From Halichoerus grypus (lineage: Eukaryota > Chordata > Mammalia > Carnivora > Phocidae), in NCBI RefSeq assembly GCF_964656455.1, contig NC_135720.1, forward strand, positions 57,314,598 through 57,378,597: a stretch of DNA of 64,000 bases, read 5' to 3'. Both the position numbers and the translations under genes were made by a program. Shown here piece by piece: positions 36,081 to 47,967 of this stretch; the first letter of the stretch is position 1, and each line of letters opens with the position of its first letter. The notes beneath the pieces are model-generated. The model had not been told where the DNA came from and made no database searches. It was given only the letters and a program-made list of their open reading frames with translations.

Positions 36081-38125
36081 TTAAACTCTCTCTTTTAAAT
36101 TCCCACTAAGTAAGAGAGGTTCATGGGGAAATGGAGGAACTATTCTTCAAACTCACATTGAACAGGAAATTCTGCATCATATGCTGTAGACGGTAGTATC
36201 CATAGAGATGCGCCAATCAGATCTACTATTTTGGAGAGTACAGTTGACTGATAGCTCCAGCTCATCCCTCTAATTTACCACTTTATTTATGCTGAGGACA
36301 CATTTTCCCTAGGATGGTCCTAGTCAGTGACAGAGCTTGGCAGAGGTACCGGTTCTGACCTCTTCCAAAAGGACGCCTCTCAGGGACAATTTGAATGCAT
36401 ATAACTTTTATTAGAATTTTTATACTAATTTTGGAAAATATCAAGTTTCTTTCATTCACAAACTATTACATAGAGATGAAACTATCATAGGACTGCTATA
36501 GTTTGGTGGTCTATAAACACAGGAATTCTTTTCTATTTTATATTTACCAATCAAGAAGGGAAAAGTATATGGAAATATAGCATATTTATAGTTTTTATGC
36601 TACATTATTGAGTGTATTCCTGACATGAAAAGTGATACATTTTAATTAGGCATCAGTAAGAACTGAATTGTCAAATCACCATGTTGTATACTTGAAACTA
36701 ATATATATCAACTATACCTTAGTTAAAAATTTAAAAATAATTCCTGAATCCCCGATTTACAATTTTATATATCTAATGATTGGACAAATTTTCCATAGAT
36801 TACCCTCTGACTCAGCACATCTCAAATCCTGTTTCTCCTTCATGACTATATATTGCCGGTGTCCAAAAACATAGAATATGTTAGTATAAGACAGTCAGTT
36901 CTATGATTTTAGGTCACATTGTGGGTGGCTTGGCACACAGTGGACAGTGGAAGTATTTCTGGAACTCATTCCTACAAGAGGAGGGTTAATGGTAAGTTTA
37001 CCTGAACATAGAAGGTTATCAATACAGAAGTGTCACAAATCCCACTAAAAACAAACTGTATCCCCAATTCAAAGTCTCCTTAGCCAAATCTCAATAATCT
37101 TCGGTTCAATATGTGGGCACTAAAAGAAGCCAAAATGAAGTGTGACAGAGAGGAAGTTTGAGTTGAAAGAGATACCAATTGCAATTAATTTGGATCTAAG
37201 TAACAAGCAAATCTTACAAAAATAAGAAATTAAAAAAAAAAAAAAAACATATATTCTTGTGAATACATTGCTGCTAAGACTATCACCCAGTGTTTTGGGA
37301 AGGGTCTGGGAAAACACGTGGGCCTGAAATTTATTTACACTTCATTAATCTCATGTTACCTTATTCTTTTGCTTCCAACAAATTATTAAATTTACTTCTA
37401 CTTTTATATTGTCTATCTTAGTTAATAAAATTATCTCAGGTTCAAGGTAGACCCTCAAACCCATCTTTGATTTTTGATTTTTCTTTCATAGGAACCAGAA
37501 AGAGAACAAGGGATTAGTGAAAAATCACAAGTGAAAAGTTTAAGAAATTATTTAAAGGAAGAGAAGAGAGTAGTTAACATGGTACTGGATTCTTAAAAAC
37601 CAAATGGGAAGTTCAATATCTGATAATACTAATTACACCAAAAATCCCTTGTGAGTCATCAATAGCCATAGCATACAGAAGTAACATTAATTGACACCTC
37701 TACTGCTCTATGTTGACTTGCCATTCAAAGTAAGCATCCTGAGAGAGTGACTTAGTGACACCAGAGAATTCTTTTAGGCACTGAACAAAATACATACACA
37801 TTTTGGGACATGTTCTGGAACCTCAAAAAAAACCTGTAAATCTGAGGAGATGGACCAAAATATATAACAAAGCACACATGTAATATGTGGGAGAACTAAA
37901 TAGAGAGTAAAAGATAAAGCAGAGTAACATTATGTCTCTTTAACCAAGAAAGTCAAGGAGACAACAGATATAAACAAATCTCATCATATTTTACATGTCC
38001 TAAATAAGGAAAAGTTTGCATTACGCACATTTATTACATTTTTTATACACTGACCCTGAGATAAGTGAGGGTCAGATATAGAGATTTACCATCTACTTAA
38101 GGAAGAATGTGATTATGATGACAAA
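36081..38125. other. Unannotated stretch with a short L1-like 3' end
   Basis: 36665-36735 (aaatcaccatgttgtatacttgaaac, then tatatcaactatacc) resembles an old L1M 3' terminus on the plus strand. 36081-36400 may extend the ERV relic, but I cannot show it. The remainder is AT-rich with nothing recognised. Confidence 0.4.
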
Positions 38126-38614
38126 TGTTATATGTCAACTTGACTGGGTCAAAGGGTTCCCAGACTCTTAGTCACACATTATTCTGGGTGTATCTGTGAG
38201 GGTTCAGATGTGATTAACATCTGAATCAGTAGACTCAGTAAAACAGCTTGCCCTGCCTCACATGGATGGGCCTCATCCAATCTATTGAAGACCTAAATAC
38301 GACAAATAGGCTGAAAAGCGAACTTCTCCTGCCTGACTGACTTAAGCAGGGACATCTTGCTTTTACTGCCTTGGGTCTTGAGTCTGCTGATTTTCAGACC
38401 GGAGTTTATATCATTAGCTCTCCTGGTTCTCAGGCCTTCAGACTGACTGAAAATCACTGTCAGCTCTCCTGGGTCTCCAGCTTGCCAACTGCAGATCTTG
38501 GGAGTCTCCACATTGCCTGAGGCGATGACTTATAATAAATCTCTTTTGATATATCTATATCTATGTGTGTGTGTCCTATTGGCTCTGTTGCTCTGCAGAA
38601 TAGTGACTAATACA
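38126..38614 (+). mobile_element. LTR-like ancient repeat, about 489 bp
   Basis: It begins TGTTATATGTCAACTTGACTGGG and ends GTGACTAATACA, so the termini are TG...CA. A polyadenylation signal, AATAAA, lies at 38534-38539 about 75 bp before the end, followed by a short (GT)n. This arrangement fits a solo LTR of an old mammalian class III element. No target duplication is visible and the family name is uncertain. An antisense frame (38293-38511) is not coding. Confidence 0.55.
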
Positions 38615-38769
38615 ATGGTGTTGCATGGTTCCAAATGCTAAGTGTTCTGTAATTTTCCCTAAACCTTTCTCTTCGTCATATAGCTAGACAGATACCAAAA
38701 TATACTAAAAAAGTATGTGAATCACTTTGGTACACACAATAACAAACTGGGAGAAATGTGGTATCTTTT

Positions 38770-38992
38770 TCTTAATTTGTTTTTAAAGATTTATTTATTT
38801 GAGACAGTGTGTGTGAGAGAGGGGGAGAGTGGTGGGGGGAGGGGCAGAAGGAGAGGGAGAGAGAGAATCTTAAGCAGCCTCCATGCTCAGTGCAGAGCCT
38901 GATGCGGGGCTCGATCTCACCACCCTGAGACCATGATCTGAGCCAAAATCAAGAGTTGGACACTTAACTGACTGTGCCACCCAGACACCCCT
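38770..38992 (-). mobile_element. Older carnivore SINE, minus strand
   Basis: The antisense tail aaagatttatttatttgag starts near 38786, and the antisense head gtgccacccagacacccc ends near 38991. The internal phrase aagagttggacacttaactgactg marks the older subfamily. The flanking repeats are blurred (ttcttaatttgtt against ttcttaacttttt). Confidence 0.88.
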
Positions 38993-39689
38993 TATTCTTA
39001 ACTTTTTAATTGCCTGTGCTTCTCTTTGCTTATACTCATTGTTTTACAAAGAAAACTCTGCTTCATTTTTTTTTGCATGTACTAATTTTTTATTTAAAGC
39101 CACACCTACTTTACAATTCTTTATTTTGTGTCTGTCACGGTGAATGACTGTAAATCTTACTGCTTGTGATTTTGTATAACACTTAGCATTTGGAATCATA
39201 CAATGTCACATTTCTTAAGTAGATGTGAAGTGTGTGTTGTGTACCTATCAACACTTATCTCTATCTCAATATACTGCAAATATAATAAATGAGAACAGTG
39301 TAACATTTTCCTCATTAAGGATCATTAAAAATAGTAAACCTCAATAATATTTTCTGTTCTCTTGTTTGTTCATTTTCCTTTTAATCAGAAAGCAAATGGG
39401 GTATTATTCTTTTTAGTTCCTCACCCAATGCCTATTACATATAACTATGTATGCATATTTGTACACACATACCCTTCATGACCACACATATTGTTGCATG
39501 TCATATTATAATATTTACTTCAGTTAAGTGTTATGAATATGGATCACTAACCATGGAAAACAATGCTGACTGGCTAATGCAACTGCTATAATAACCAGTA
39601 ATTTTTGCCTTGCCATTTTTTCCACTTTACAGACTACAAAAGGCCAGATAATTGCTTTCTTAGGTTCTCTGATAGCTTTTGGTGCCAGT
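38993..39689. other. AT-rich unannotated stretch
   Basis: Nothing identifiable. Confidence 0.55.
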
Positions 39690-40341
39690 GTGATACCTAT
39701 CTATCTCCACAATATGTAAAGAAAATTTATAATTCAATAATAATAATGCAAACATTTCAATAAGGTGGTCAAAATATTTTAACACTTCATAAAAGAGGAC
39801 ATACAAATGGCCAATAAATACATATACTAACCAACATTAGTCATCTGAGAAAAGCATATTAACACCAGAACAAAATATCACTACACACCCACTAGAATTG
39901 AATCTACTGTGTATTGGTGAGATTGTGAGGCAACTGGAATTTCAAACATGATTGACGGGACTAAAATTTTACAACAACTTTGGTTGGCAGTTTCTTATAA
40001 TGTTAAACATACACTTAATCATTATGAACCAGCAATTTCACTCATAAGTATTTTCCCAAAAGAAATGAAAACACAGGCTCAACAGAAGAATTGTATGTGA
40101 ATGTTTAAAGCACTTTTATTACTAATAGCTCCAAACTAGAAACAATTCAAATCTTCATCAACAAGTAAATGGATAAACAAATATTGGTAGAGTCATACAA
40201 TTAAAGTAAAAATGAAAAGGAATGACCTACTGACAAATACAACATGAATAAATTCAAAAGCATTATGTTGAACAAAAGAAGCCAGACCCAAAAGGGTACC
40301 TACTGTATGATTCCATTTCTTTTATTTTTATTTTTTAAGAT

Positions 40342-40380
<39 letters not shown>

Positions 40381-40800
40381 TCAGAGAGAGAGAGAGAGCA
40401 CAAGCAGGAGGGAGTGGCAGGTAGAGGGAGAAGCAGGGTCCCCGCTAAACAAGGAGCCCAATCCAGGACCTGGGGATCATGGCCCAAGTAGAAGGCAGAC
40501 ATTTAACCAACTGAGACACCCAGCAGCCACATGTATGATTCCATTTCTATAAATTCCAAAATCCACATAACTAATCCATGGTGATAGGAAATAGAGTAGT
40601 GGTGACTAAGAGCCGGAGGTGGAAGTGGGATTGACTGCAAAGAGTCAAAAGGAATTTTCTTGGGTGGTGGAAATACTCTATATTTTGGTTGCATTGCTGG
40701 TTATAAAGTTGTATTCATTTGCCAAAATGAATCAAACTATACATTTAAAATAGGTGCATTTTGTTTCAGATAAATTATAGCTCAATGAAGTTGGTTTAAA
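39690..40800 (+). mobile_element. Ancient L1M 3' region, interrupted by a SINE
   Basis: The order follows the end of L1 ORF2 and its 3' UTR: acatacaaatggccaataaatac, atcaacaagtaaatggataaac and catgaataaattcaaaagcattatg, then the 3' end around aagccagacccaaaaggg...tactgtatgattccatttctataaattcc, and finally gctcaatgaagttgg. No open frame survives. It is split by the SINE at 40321-40531. Confidence 0.7.
40304..40548 (-). mobile_element. Carnivore SINE inside L1M relic, 17-bp target duplication
   Basis: The body is 40321-40531. Its antisense tail is an expanded (ATTT)n of about ten units at 40339-40380. A perfect 17-bp repeat, tgtatgattccatttct, lies at 40304-40320 and 40532-40548. Confidence 0.93.
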
Positions 40801-42659
40801 AGTTTAAAAATAATAACAAAACAATAGTTTTTGTTTTGTTAAACTAAAAATAGTTTAGTCAGATTCTCTGTACTTTTCACTGATTATGTCATAAATAAGG
40901 CATTAGGTATCAAGATGTCCTCCTTCAACAGTAGGTCTAAGCATATATAGATTTTGATCTCTCTAGTTAAATATCTGTACTTCTTATGGCCAAATGGTAC
41001 CACAAAATGTGTGTGTGTGTGTTTTGATTTGGACTATTTCCACTCTCAGAATTCAGTCAAAGATTTTGAGGATGAATATAAATTAATTTGACTATAGATT
41101 CTCATATTTTAAATTGTGTCAAATAAGACCATTGCAATCCAATATGAACTTCAAGGATACTCATTCCCCCGGAAGCTTTTTAGTCTACTTCAGGAGGTGA
41201 ATACCAATGCAGTAGTAATGTGATAATAATTGTGATGGAGGAGGTATGCCCACTTCCGGAGCTGGGAGAAGAGTAAAATGCTTTAGACTGATGCAACTAC
41301 AGTAATTGGTTTGTTCTGCTCTGAGTTCAATTTAAAATGGCAATTATTTTTTGAATATGTGATTTAAATCTTTCAAGATATATTACAGTAAAAAAGGGGG
41401 AAAAAAAGCTTTAGAATTGAAATGTAGGCTCACACAACTAGTTATGGCAGAGAAAATTAGTGTCCATGAGATAACAATTAAATTTTATGTTGTGACTACA
41501 ATCAAAAATGAATTTGAATTTTTAGGGTGTATTATAAGATCATATGAATATATAAGACTAACCTTTTAAAAATGACTTTTAAACTTACAGTTAAACCCTA
41601 ATTAAAGATATTAAATGAGGTCTCATTCAAGATGGCCAGCTGCGCCACCATCTGAATACAAGAAAAATCCATCTAAGGCTTTTCACATCATCACATTCAT
41701 GTTTCCACAATTACGTGATATTATATTGCAGGTAAAGCTAGGTTAAATGATCTCAGCTCACTAAGTCTAAATTTTAGAACTGTTCCAGGCAAGGAATAAT
41801 GGTTTATTCCTTTTCATCACAAATGTTCATCTGCAAATAAATGCTGTAGAGGCGAATATTGAAGAGTCCAATATTTGTGATTCTACAAAATGACTAAGCC
41901 TGCTTCAAATAATTCACGACGTGGTGTGAGGCAGAAACATTATCATTATGATCAAAATTCAGTAGGATAAGAATCTTAGGAACAAATAAATTACAGTGAA
42001 ACTGGTGATAGTTAAATTACACTGGAGTTACATCATTTCCATGCAAACCAGGATAACGTCATTTAATAACTCAAAATCATATTGAGGAACGTTCTTTTCT
42101 ATGCATAAAAATAGGAGATTGGTCCAAGGAATTTCTTTAAATTTCTTACTGAAGAGATGTCTATATTATTGTTATTATTATTATTATTCCATATCATTAT
42201 TTTTTCTTTTTGTGATGCACTAGAATTTGTAGTATTTCTCACTTTTATTTTATAGTGATGCACCCATTTTCCTATCTAGTTTACCAATAGTTGGACAAAT
42301 TAAATTAATCTATGGCTGCCTTATTACTATCAGTATTACTTCATATTTATTGTATGGAAGTGGACCTATAAGAGTATACTTGTTACTCTTTCAGTTTGCC
42401 TTTTAATTTTCATTTCCCCATTCTTAGCCCCATCCCCTACAATGATTTTAACTAGCATAATTACTAATGCTGTGTTGTCAAAAGGATGAAGAAAGGAAGT
42501 ATAGCGTGTTTACAGGAGACAATGGAAAGAAACTGGCTTAATGTCATTACAAGGGCTCTAGCAAGGGAACATCTTCAGAACAAATGAGTCTTTTTTTCCA
42601 GTTAGAATTTAATTCGGAACAAAAGCAGGGTAGTCTTGGTGGGGAGGGGCAATAAGAAT
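40801..42659. other. AT-rich unannotated stretch with small microsatellites
   Basis: (GT)n at 41009-41020 and (TTA)n at 42171-42187. No repeat family or gene is recognised. Confidence 0.5.
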
Positions 42660-42689
42660 TCCACTTGATTGCGTAGTTTTTCTACACAC

Positions 42690-42815
42690 CGTGCTATATA
42701 TTTTATATTTATTCTATATCTCCCCCAAAATTTATTAGCCTGATTATTATTACCGTCAGTTTGCAGATGAAGAAATTGAACAGGATGTTCAAACCATATG
42801 CCAACCTGAGGATGA
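42690..42815 (-). mobile_element. MIR-like relic
   Basis: The phrase attattattaccgtcagtttgcagatgaagaaattgaacagg fits the antisense MIR core (cattttacagatgaggaaactgagg type). It is diverged, with ends not placed. Confidence 0.5.
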
Positions 42816-42884
42816 AAGTTTGAAGTGTGATATTTTACTCACATATACACATTTTCCAAAAAACTTAACCAATTTTTCAAAGAA

Positions 42885-43095
42885 ATCTGATCTTTTTAAA
42901 GATTTTTTATTGATTTATTTGAGAGAGAGCAGAGCAAGCAAGAACAAGAGTATGGGGAGAAGGAGAAGCAGGCTTCCCGCTGAGCAGGGAACCCGATGTG
43001 AGGCTCGATTCAAGGACCCTGGGATCATGACCTGAGCTTAAGGCAGACACTTAACTGACTGAGCCACCCAAGAGCCCCAACACATCTGATTTTTA
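42885..43095 (-). mobile_element. Carnivore SINE, minus strand
   Basis: The body is about 42897-43081. The antisense tail is aaagattttttattgatttatttgagag and the antisense head is gactgagccacccaagagcccc. The target copies atctgatctttttaa and atctgatttttaa are imperfect. The short frame through it is not a gene. Confidence 0.9.
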
Positions 43096-43239
43096 ATTTT
43101 ATATTTGGAACTTCTCTATGCCACATACTGTATAATGAGATACACATTATATCTGCCAGGTGCAATCTTGCAGACACTTTGACAGAATTAATTAAACTTT
43201 AATAAAAATATATCCACCAATTCTGGATGAACTTCAATT

Positions 43240-43618
43240 GTATTAGTTTCTTGGGGCTGCCATAACCAAATATCACAGACTGAGTGGTTTCAACTACAGA
43301 AACTTGTTTTCTTACAGTCGTGGAGGTTAGAAGTCCAAGATCAAAGTTTCAGCAGGTTTGATTTCTTCTGAGGTCTTTTTCCTTGGCTTGGAGATGACCA
43401 CCTCACAGGGTCATCTTTCTGTGCACATGCATGCCTGTGTCTATCTCTTCTAAGGATACGAATCGTATTGGATTAGGACCCACGCTAATGACCTCATTAA
43501 CCTTAATTACTTCTTTTAAGGCCTTATCTCCAAATATTGTCTAAATCCAAGGTACTCAGGTTTAGGACTTCAACATATGAATTTATTGGGGGCGGGGACA
43601 TGGTTCAACATATATACC
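43240..43618 (-). mobile_element. MaLR (MLT1/MST-type) LTR, minus strand
   Basis: The antisense LTR order is clear: tgtattagtttcttggggctgcc at the left, gtggaggttagaagtccaagatcaaag, then attggattaggacccacgctaatgacctcattaac, then ggccttatctccaaata, and ttaggacttcaacatatgaa near the right end. It is an old, non-autonomous class III LTR, probably solo. No internal region is adjacent. Confidence 0.8.
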
Positions 43619-43989
43619 AGCTCATCAAGTTCTTTCAAGTTATTCTTATCTGATTTTTTCCCTTTAATATAGCTCAAAATTATTATTTTACACAAGCATA
43701 AAGGCAATGCAATTAGTATCAAAACAGGAGAAATACTTCCAATTAGAAGATCTCTTTTTAAAATGTGTTTATTTTCTTGTTAAAATACAAATATTCAGAG
43801 GGAGGAAAAAGCAATTAGTATCATATATTTTCACTACATTATGAAATAGTTCAGATTTTTTTTTTTTTTTGTAGAACCGCTATATCAGATCAGAGTTTTG
43901 TAGGGACAGACTTTAATTACTCTGAAAATCATTTCAAAATACATTTGGAGAAATTAGGAGAGGATATTGTCTTAACTTCTTGCTACTAA

Positions 43990-44145
43990 ATGTGTGGTTC
44001 AGACAGAAGAATAAACATCACCGAGGTGCTTACTAGAAATGCAGAGTCTTCTGCTCTACCCCAGTCTTACCAAATCCAAATATGCATTTTAACTATTCCT
44101 TGAGGTGACTGTTATGAATGGTAAAATTTGAAAAACTTCGATCTA
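43990..44145 (-). mobile_element. MER5A-like hAT relic, minus strand
   Basis: The phrases catcaccgaggtgcttactagaaatgcagagtctt and cccagtcttaccaaatcc, plus ttgaaaaactt near the end, follow the antisense MER5A pattern. It is more diverged than the copy at 2597-2768, and no 8-bp duplication is certain. Confidence 0.6.
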
Positions 44146-44689
44146 GAATGTACCGGTTTTTCCCAAAAAGCAGTATATATAAGGAATCAATGGAGATATA
44201 AGTGGGAATAAGGTCAGGAGCAAGAGAAAATTATGCAGAAGGTTGATTTTCCTTTTGTTGTATTTTTGTTCTTAGAGCTACCCAACTTATTTATGAACAG
44301 ACGGTATATCAAATACTATTATTTAAAAATGTGTGGTAATTGTTCTATTTGTTGCTTTGGAATAAATGTACTCCAATAGTCATGGTTTTATAAGTGTTAT
44401 TATAGTAGCAGCTTAAAGATTAATTCCTTGAAATATTGGTACTGAAAATATTTTGGAGAAGGAAAGGCACTGGTCAATAACTTTAAACAAGTCTGAATAT
44501 TATATCCTTACATAATGTGCATTAACTCACAATGTGTATTAGCATATCAGAGACTGAACATTTCAGCAATAAAGCAACATGTCTAATGTCTAACTCTGCC
44601 CATGTGCCAAGCTAATTTTATTATGGACACTTTTTAGCTCAACCTCTACCAACAGGTGAGAGGATCAGTGTAATTGACAAATGTGCATA

Positions 44690-44880
44690 GACTCTGCTGT
44701 GCCCACTTCCAAATTTAAACTCCAGCTCCATTACTTTGTAAATATAATTTTAGGCAATATTAAACATATCCAGGTCCCTTGTAAGTAAACTGAGGTGTGA
44801 TGATATTAACCTATATCACAGAGTCTCAGGGCAGCAAAAAGTTACCCAGATTCTGAATACATGTAAGCTACTATTTCATG
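44690..44880 (+). mobile_element. MIR-like relic
   Basis: The order aaactccagctccattactttgtaa, aggcaatattaaacatatcc, taagtaaactgaggtg and atgatattaacctatatcacagag, then aatacatgtaagc, follows the MIR core on the plus strand. Confidence 0.6.
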
Positions 44881-45633
44881 GAAGGTATTTTGGGGAAAGC
44901 TGAACAGTATATATATGGAAATAAATGCTTCTGTGTGTGTGTGTGTGTATAGATATGACATATGCAACATATGTACAACAGTATGTGTATAAATAATTGC
45001 ACTGTGCATGTATACATTTATAATATATGCATTTATATATAAAATAATTATAAATAAAATAATTATAAGTTATATACATAATTCTATAGTAATTGCGTGA
45101 TTTCAAAGCTCATATAACATTAACACTTTTCACGCTTCACTAAAACCCCAACTTCATATATAAAAATGTACTAACTTCATCAATTACTTTCATTTCAAGA
45201 ATGCATGGTTTTATCAAGTTTTATCAAAATTATTTTGTAATTCTCTTTGTTCTCATTCTATAACTCTCCTGTCAGAGTGGTCTTAAATGATTGATTTTCT
45301 ATAACTCCCATTTGGTCTTATAAAAAGAAGAGAAAAATCACTGGAAGCCTAAGACACAGTTTGAAAAATGGATTTCTAATCTTGTATAATAGACAAAGTT
45401 ACAGTTTTTCATGTAGACAGAAAAAAGTCTATGCTTAAGTTTTAAAGGGATACAGCTCAGTGATTTCTTCAAGAAGCCTGGCAAGTTAGTATTCACATAC
45501 TCAAAAATATAACTAAAGAATGAAACTGAACAAAAATTATAATGTTTGCATAAAAACAGATTAAGATACTCTCAAAGTCTCCTCTTTCAAGTCATCACTA
45601 TTAGTGACCTGAAAACAAAAATAAAAATTTTCC
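44881..45633. other. AT-rich unannotated stretch with (GT)n
   Basis: (GT)n at 44933-44948, followed by AT-rich quasi-repeats to about 45070. Nothing else. Confidence 0.5.
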
Positions 45634-45736
45634 TGGGGTGCTCGGCTGGCTCAGTCATTAGAGCATGCAATTTTTGATCTTGGGGTGGTGAATTTGAGCC
45701 CCACTTTGGGCTTAGAGAATCCTTTTTTTAAAAGCC
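45634..45736 (+). mobile_element. Short old tRNA-like carnivore SINE
   Basis: About 100 bp: ggggtgctcggctggctcagtcattagagcatgcaa, then gatcttggggtggtgaatttgagccccactttgggc and a short tail. It keeps a tRNA-like A-box and B-box spacing and lacks the CT-rich body of the younger SINEs. A (CACA)-rich low-complexity tract follows at 45748-45820. Confidence 0.75.
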
Positions 45737-46089
45737 ACAAAAGAAAGTAGTCACACATACACACACACAAAACAATCACACAAAAAAGAAACAGTCACAA
45801 AAAAAGTCACACACAAACACAAATTTTCTTTAAGAAATACCAAAGAATATACAAAGATAATTTCTAATTAATAAGGGCCAAAAATGGAAATTTTTCCCCT
45901 GAATTCTACATGTTCCAGGTAAATATTCAATCTGACAAAATATAGACCAACTTCATATACATTTTACGTGGTATGTTATTTGCTTTTTTAAAAATTACTT
46001 TTATTTATTTTGTATTAAAATGTTCTAATTAAATTTAGACTTACTGCTAAATTGTGATGCCTTTTGGCATATGTTCATTATAAAATAAA

Positions 46090-47000
46090 TATAGATTTCC
46101 TTTAGTTGAGAGCTTTTATCATAAAAGATTGTTGACTTTGGTCAAATGCTTTCTGCATCCACTGAAAGACTTGTATAATTTCTATCCTTCGTTATATTAA
46201 TGTGGTGTTCTTGACTCTTGTTAACAATTCTAGTTAGTTTCAGCAATTGATTACAGAAATTCTCAGGAATAAAATTACTAAGTTCAATAGTATGAAAATT
46301 TTTGTCCAACTCAACAGAATAAATTAATTAATTTTAATAGATTGTGAAATTTCTGACAGGATTGTGCCAATATCACTTCTGCCAATATTGCTTAAGACTC
46401 TTTTTTTTCAACAATCTTAACTGGAATTGAATATTGCAATATTAAAATGTTTTCAAAAATTGTTAATTTGTTAGGCAAATTAAGGGATTTTGGGTTGTTA
46501 TGTACTTATATATTTATTTGTTTATATTGTAGTTAAACATTGAGAAAATGTTTGGAAGTCCTTGTGTTTTTTTTAAATCTAAATGTTCTCTTGCTTTTTG
46601 CCATTTTTTTTCAGTTGAGCCTATATAGTATTTCTATTGATTGATATTATATTTACTTAAGAGTATTGATCTATTTTTATAGTTGTAGCAAATGTTTTTC
46701 ATCTAAATTTGTTTAGCCTTTTTATTTCAATTTTAAGCTTGTTGTGGTTCTATGGTTTTTGTTTTGACAGAAACTTTTATGGTTATAGAGACAAATTTGT
46801 CAATATCTTATTTTGAGATGGATTTTGTTTTTAAACAAAACATTTCTAAATTCATATATATGTATATATTCTAAATTTAACTCCCCCCATCCTGTATTTT
46901 GTCTGTACTTGTATATGTGTGTGTGTTTTGGCCTGATGATCTGGATATCTATTTCCTTCTGAAATTATTGATCACTTGTTCAATAATTATTCTCTTATCA
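46090..47000 (-). mobile_element. Ancient L1/HAL1-type LINE relic, antisense
   Basis: 46090-46265 resembles antisense L1 ORF2: ttgactttggtcaaatgctttctgcatccactgaaag, then ttcgttatattaatgtgg. 46480-47000 is T-rich with LINE-like phrases but is less certain. No open frame. Confidence 0.5.
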
Positions 47001-47860
47001 CCATGTTAAAATTTTATATGAATTAAGATTTATTTCTGGAATATTAAGCCAATCTATGCTATCTATTACTGGGCTATGACAACATCATACCATTGGTACT
47101 TTTCTGAGGAAAAGTTGTTTCTTTTACTTCCTGTTACGTAACATTGATTAGCACAGTTAGAAAGTAAAGAGGAAATGTCTTTCTTACTCAAATATGTTTA
47201 TCAATCTCTTTTCTATTATACAAAAGTCATTTCTCTTCAGTTCCATTCATGTGGAAACCAAATCAGAGCGAAATGACCCCTGAAAAACCATTCTGCAGTG
47301 GATCAGTTGGCTTTTCTTTACCTCAACACCATCAATCCAAAGGCAGAAATGTAGTCACAACTACCCTGTTTATTTCATTTTTGTTATTCTATAACCCCAA
47401 ACTGAGCCAGGTGAATATAGGGAAAGAGAGGTCAAGAGACATAATTGAAGAAGAGTGACAATATATATTTTCTGTATTATATATGTATGTACCCAGTATA
47501 TTTATATGTTTATATGTTTATATAAATATATAATTTATATACTTAGAAATTTATACACTCATCTATTTATATGTTATATATAAATAACTATATGTATTAA
47601 GTTATATAATTATAAAAGTAATATTACATTGTATATTATTCTCTCTCTATATATATATGTGTATATATAAATTTATACCTATATAATATTATTGCCTCTG
47701 TACCATCCTCTTTTTCTCCTTTCTCTCCTTTTTACTCAAATACTATATTATATAACTGTACTTAGGTAAGATATTCATAAAAAATAATCAAATTTCACAG
47801 CAGAAGTAGGTGATTGCTTCAAAGAGAAAACGTAGGAAAAATGTATAGAAAAACATTTCT
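47001..47860. other. Unannotated stretch with AT microsatellites
   Basis: 47460-47690 is AT-only quasi-repetitive (TATATA/TTTATAT units). The plus-strand frame at 47249-47458 has no recognisable domain. Confidence 0.5.
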
Positions 47861-47865
47861 CCTTC

Positions 47866-47967
47866 TTTTTTTTCTTTTTTAAGGTTTTATTTATTTATTT
47901 GACAGAGAGAGAGACAGCGAGAGAGGGAATACAAGCAGGGGGAGTGGGAGAGGGAGAAGCAGGCTCT
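47866..47967 (-). mobile_element. 5'-truncated carnivore SINE, minus strand
   Basis: The antisense tail and CT-body (aaggttttatttatttatttgacagagag...gggagaagcaggct) are present, but the head is missing. The SINE stops at about 47966, which indicates incomplete reverse transcription or a later deletion. Confidence 0.85.
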